Positions 63,470-64,000 of a DNA stretch of 64,000 nt are shown here, one piece after another; position 1 is the first letter of the stretch; every line of letters begins with the position of its first letter. This stretch comes from Stenotrophobium sp050739895. GTDB taxonomy: Bacteria > Pseudomonadota > Gammaproteobacteria > Nevskiales > Nevskiaceae. The notes under the pieces were generated by a model, which had not been told where the DNA came from, did no database searches, and saw only the letters and a list, made by a program, of their open reading frames with translations. The position numbers and the translations under genes were made by a program. The stretch lies in assembly GCA_050739895.1 (NCBI GenBank), contig JBOICK010000090.1:1-64000 (forward strand). Direction: 5' to 3'.

Positions 63470-64000
63470 ATGAGCAGGCTCAAAACCAACGAAGAAACAT
63501 CGGCTGAACCCGGCGGCAGGCAAAGGCTGATCGAGGCCGCATTGAAGCTGGCGGCCAAGAGCCGCAGCGTGCAGACCATCGGGGTCCGCGAACTGGGCCG
63601 CACCGCCGGACTGAATCCCAATACGTTCTACCGTCATTTCAGCAGCATGGACGAGTTGACGCTGTCGCTGATTGAAACCCTGAGCCGCGACCTGCGCCAG
63701 ACCCTGCGACAGATGCGCCAAAGCCTGCGCCAGCCCGATGCAGTGATCCAGCGCACGGTTGAATACGTGTTCGATTTCGCTGACAAAAACCCGGAGGCTT
63801 TCATTGTCGGTGTGCGTGAACTTTACGGCGCCTCAGTCCCGGTGCGTGCGGCCATTCGGCAGATGATCTCCGGCCTGGCCGACGACATCGTTGACGATAT
63901 CCGCCTGCTGAATAACGCGCCCGGCATTCCGGAAGAAACCGTGCGCGAAATCGCGGAAATGATCGTGCCGCAGATATTTCACAACATCCTCGACTACCTG
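63470..64000 (+). CDS. TetR-family regulator, 5' part (runs off the window)
   Basis: 177 codons are open to the last base. Seen: GRQRLIEAALKLAAKSRSV, then the HTH IGVRELGRTAGLNPNTFYRH and FSSMDELTLSLIE, as in TetR proteins of the FabR-like type. The ligand domain follows and is incomplete. The ATG at 63470 (MSRLKTNEE) is the first in frame. Divergent from the BVMO operon, with the operator at 63400-63437 between; it is the likely repressor of that operon and of itself. Confidence 0.9.
   Translation, partial: MSRLKTNEETSAEPGGRQRLIEAALKLAAKSRSVQTIGVRELGRTAGLNPNTFYRHFSSMDELTLSLIETLSRDLRQTLRQMRQSLRQPDAVIQRTVEYVFDFADKNPEAFIVGVRELYGASVPVRAAIRQMISGLADDIVDDIRLLNNAPGIPEETVREIAEMIVPQIFHNILDYL

Overview
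The window is a GC-rich proteobacterial chromosome segment. The rsmI/lpoA/yraN neighbourhood, the xerD-dsbC pair, zapE and the 180-kDa NAD-glutamate dehydrogenase point to a gammaproteobacterium, perhaps of Nevskiales/Xanthomonadales type; the genus cannot be fixed from sequence alone. No tRNA, rRNA or CRISPR was seen. Most genes sit on the minus strand in tight operons, many joined by 4-bp ATGA/GTGA overlaps.

Layout. 1-3282: the right end of an IS3-family element cuts the end of a MalT-like LuxR regulator that is also frameshifted; a stand-alone LuxR HTH gene follows. 3408-7539: lipid cluster (acyltransferase, GMC/cholesterol-oxidase-like flavoprotein, acyl-CoA ligase), then a decayed AraC regulator. 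8228-12375: GlcD-like oxidase, yraN, lpoA and divergent rsmI. 12456-18239: GDP-mannose to GDP-L-fucose operon (acyltransferase, manC, manB, gmd, fcl). 18420-24158: NTF2-like and PrcB-like exported proteins, an orphan TpsB transporter, a GspE/PilB ATPase and an EipA/DUF1134 lipoprotein. 24408-41252: a nitrate-assimilation and molybdenum-cofactor supercluster (moaC-moaB fusion, moeA, hemD, nasA, nirD-FAD oxidoreductase fusion, nirB, nitrate transporter, mobA, moaB, modCBA, moaE, moaD, moaA). Nitrate is imported, reduced by a Mo enzyme, and nitrite is reduced by a siroheme enzyme; the molybdate importer, cofactor genes and HemD supply the prosthetic groups. Near-perfect sigma-54 promoters precede nirB and the transporter gene, which implies nitrogen control. 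41453-53000: dacB, dsbC, xerD, plsC, a sugar-lactone-oxidase-like flavoprotein, zapE and gdhB. 53371-59286: an accessory block of poorly known genes (two unknowns, PcfJ-like, an unknown with an AAA-lid-like tail, PP2C phosphatase, Sel1 repeats, HNH nuclease, WYL regulator). 59670-64000: Old Yellow Enzyme, SDR and Baeyer-Villiger-type monooxygenase genes with a divergent TetR-type regulator that runs off the window.

The most striking observation is a family of five intergenic AT-rich elements (18.3, 24.2, 34.6, 53.1 and 59.4 kb). All share one skeleton, [A/C]CCGCT-N24-GTTAT-N36-ATAAC-N24-AGCGGG, 106 bp long in four copies and 105 bp in the fifth, with unrelated spacer sequence. They account for all the strongly AT-rich islands I could see, and two of them bracket the accessory block. 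Also notable is a 120-bp double-hairpin repeat inserted in frame in nasA.
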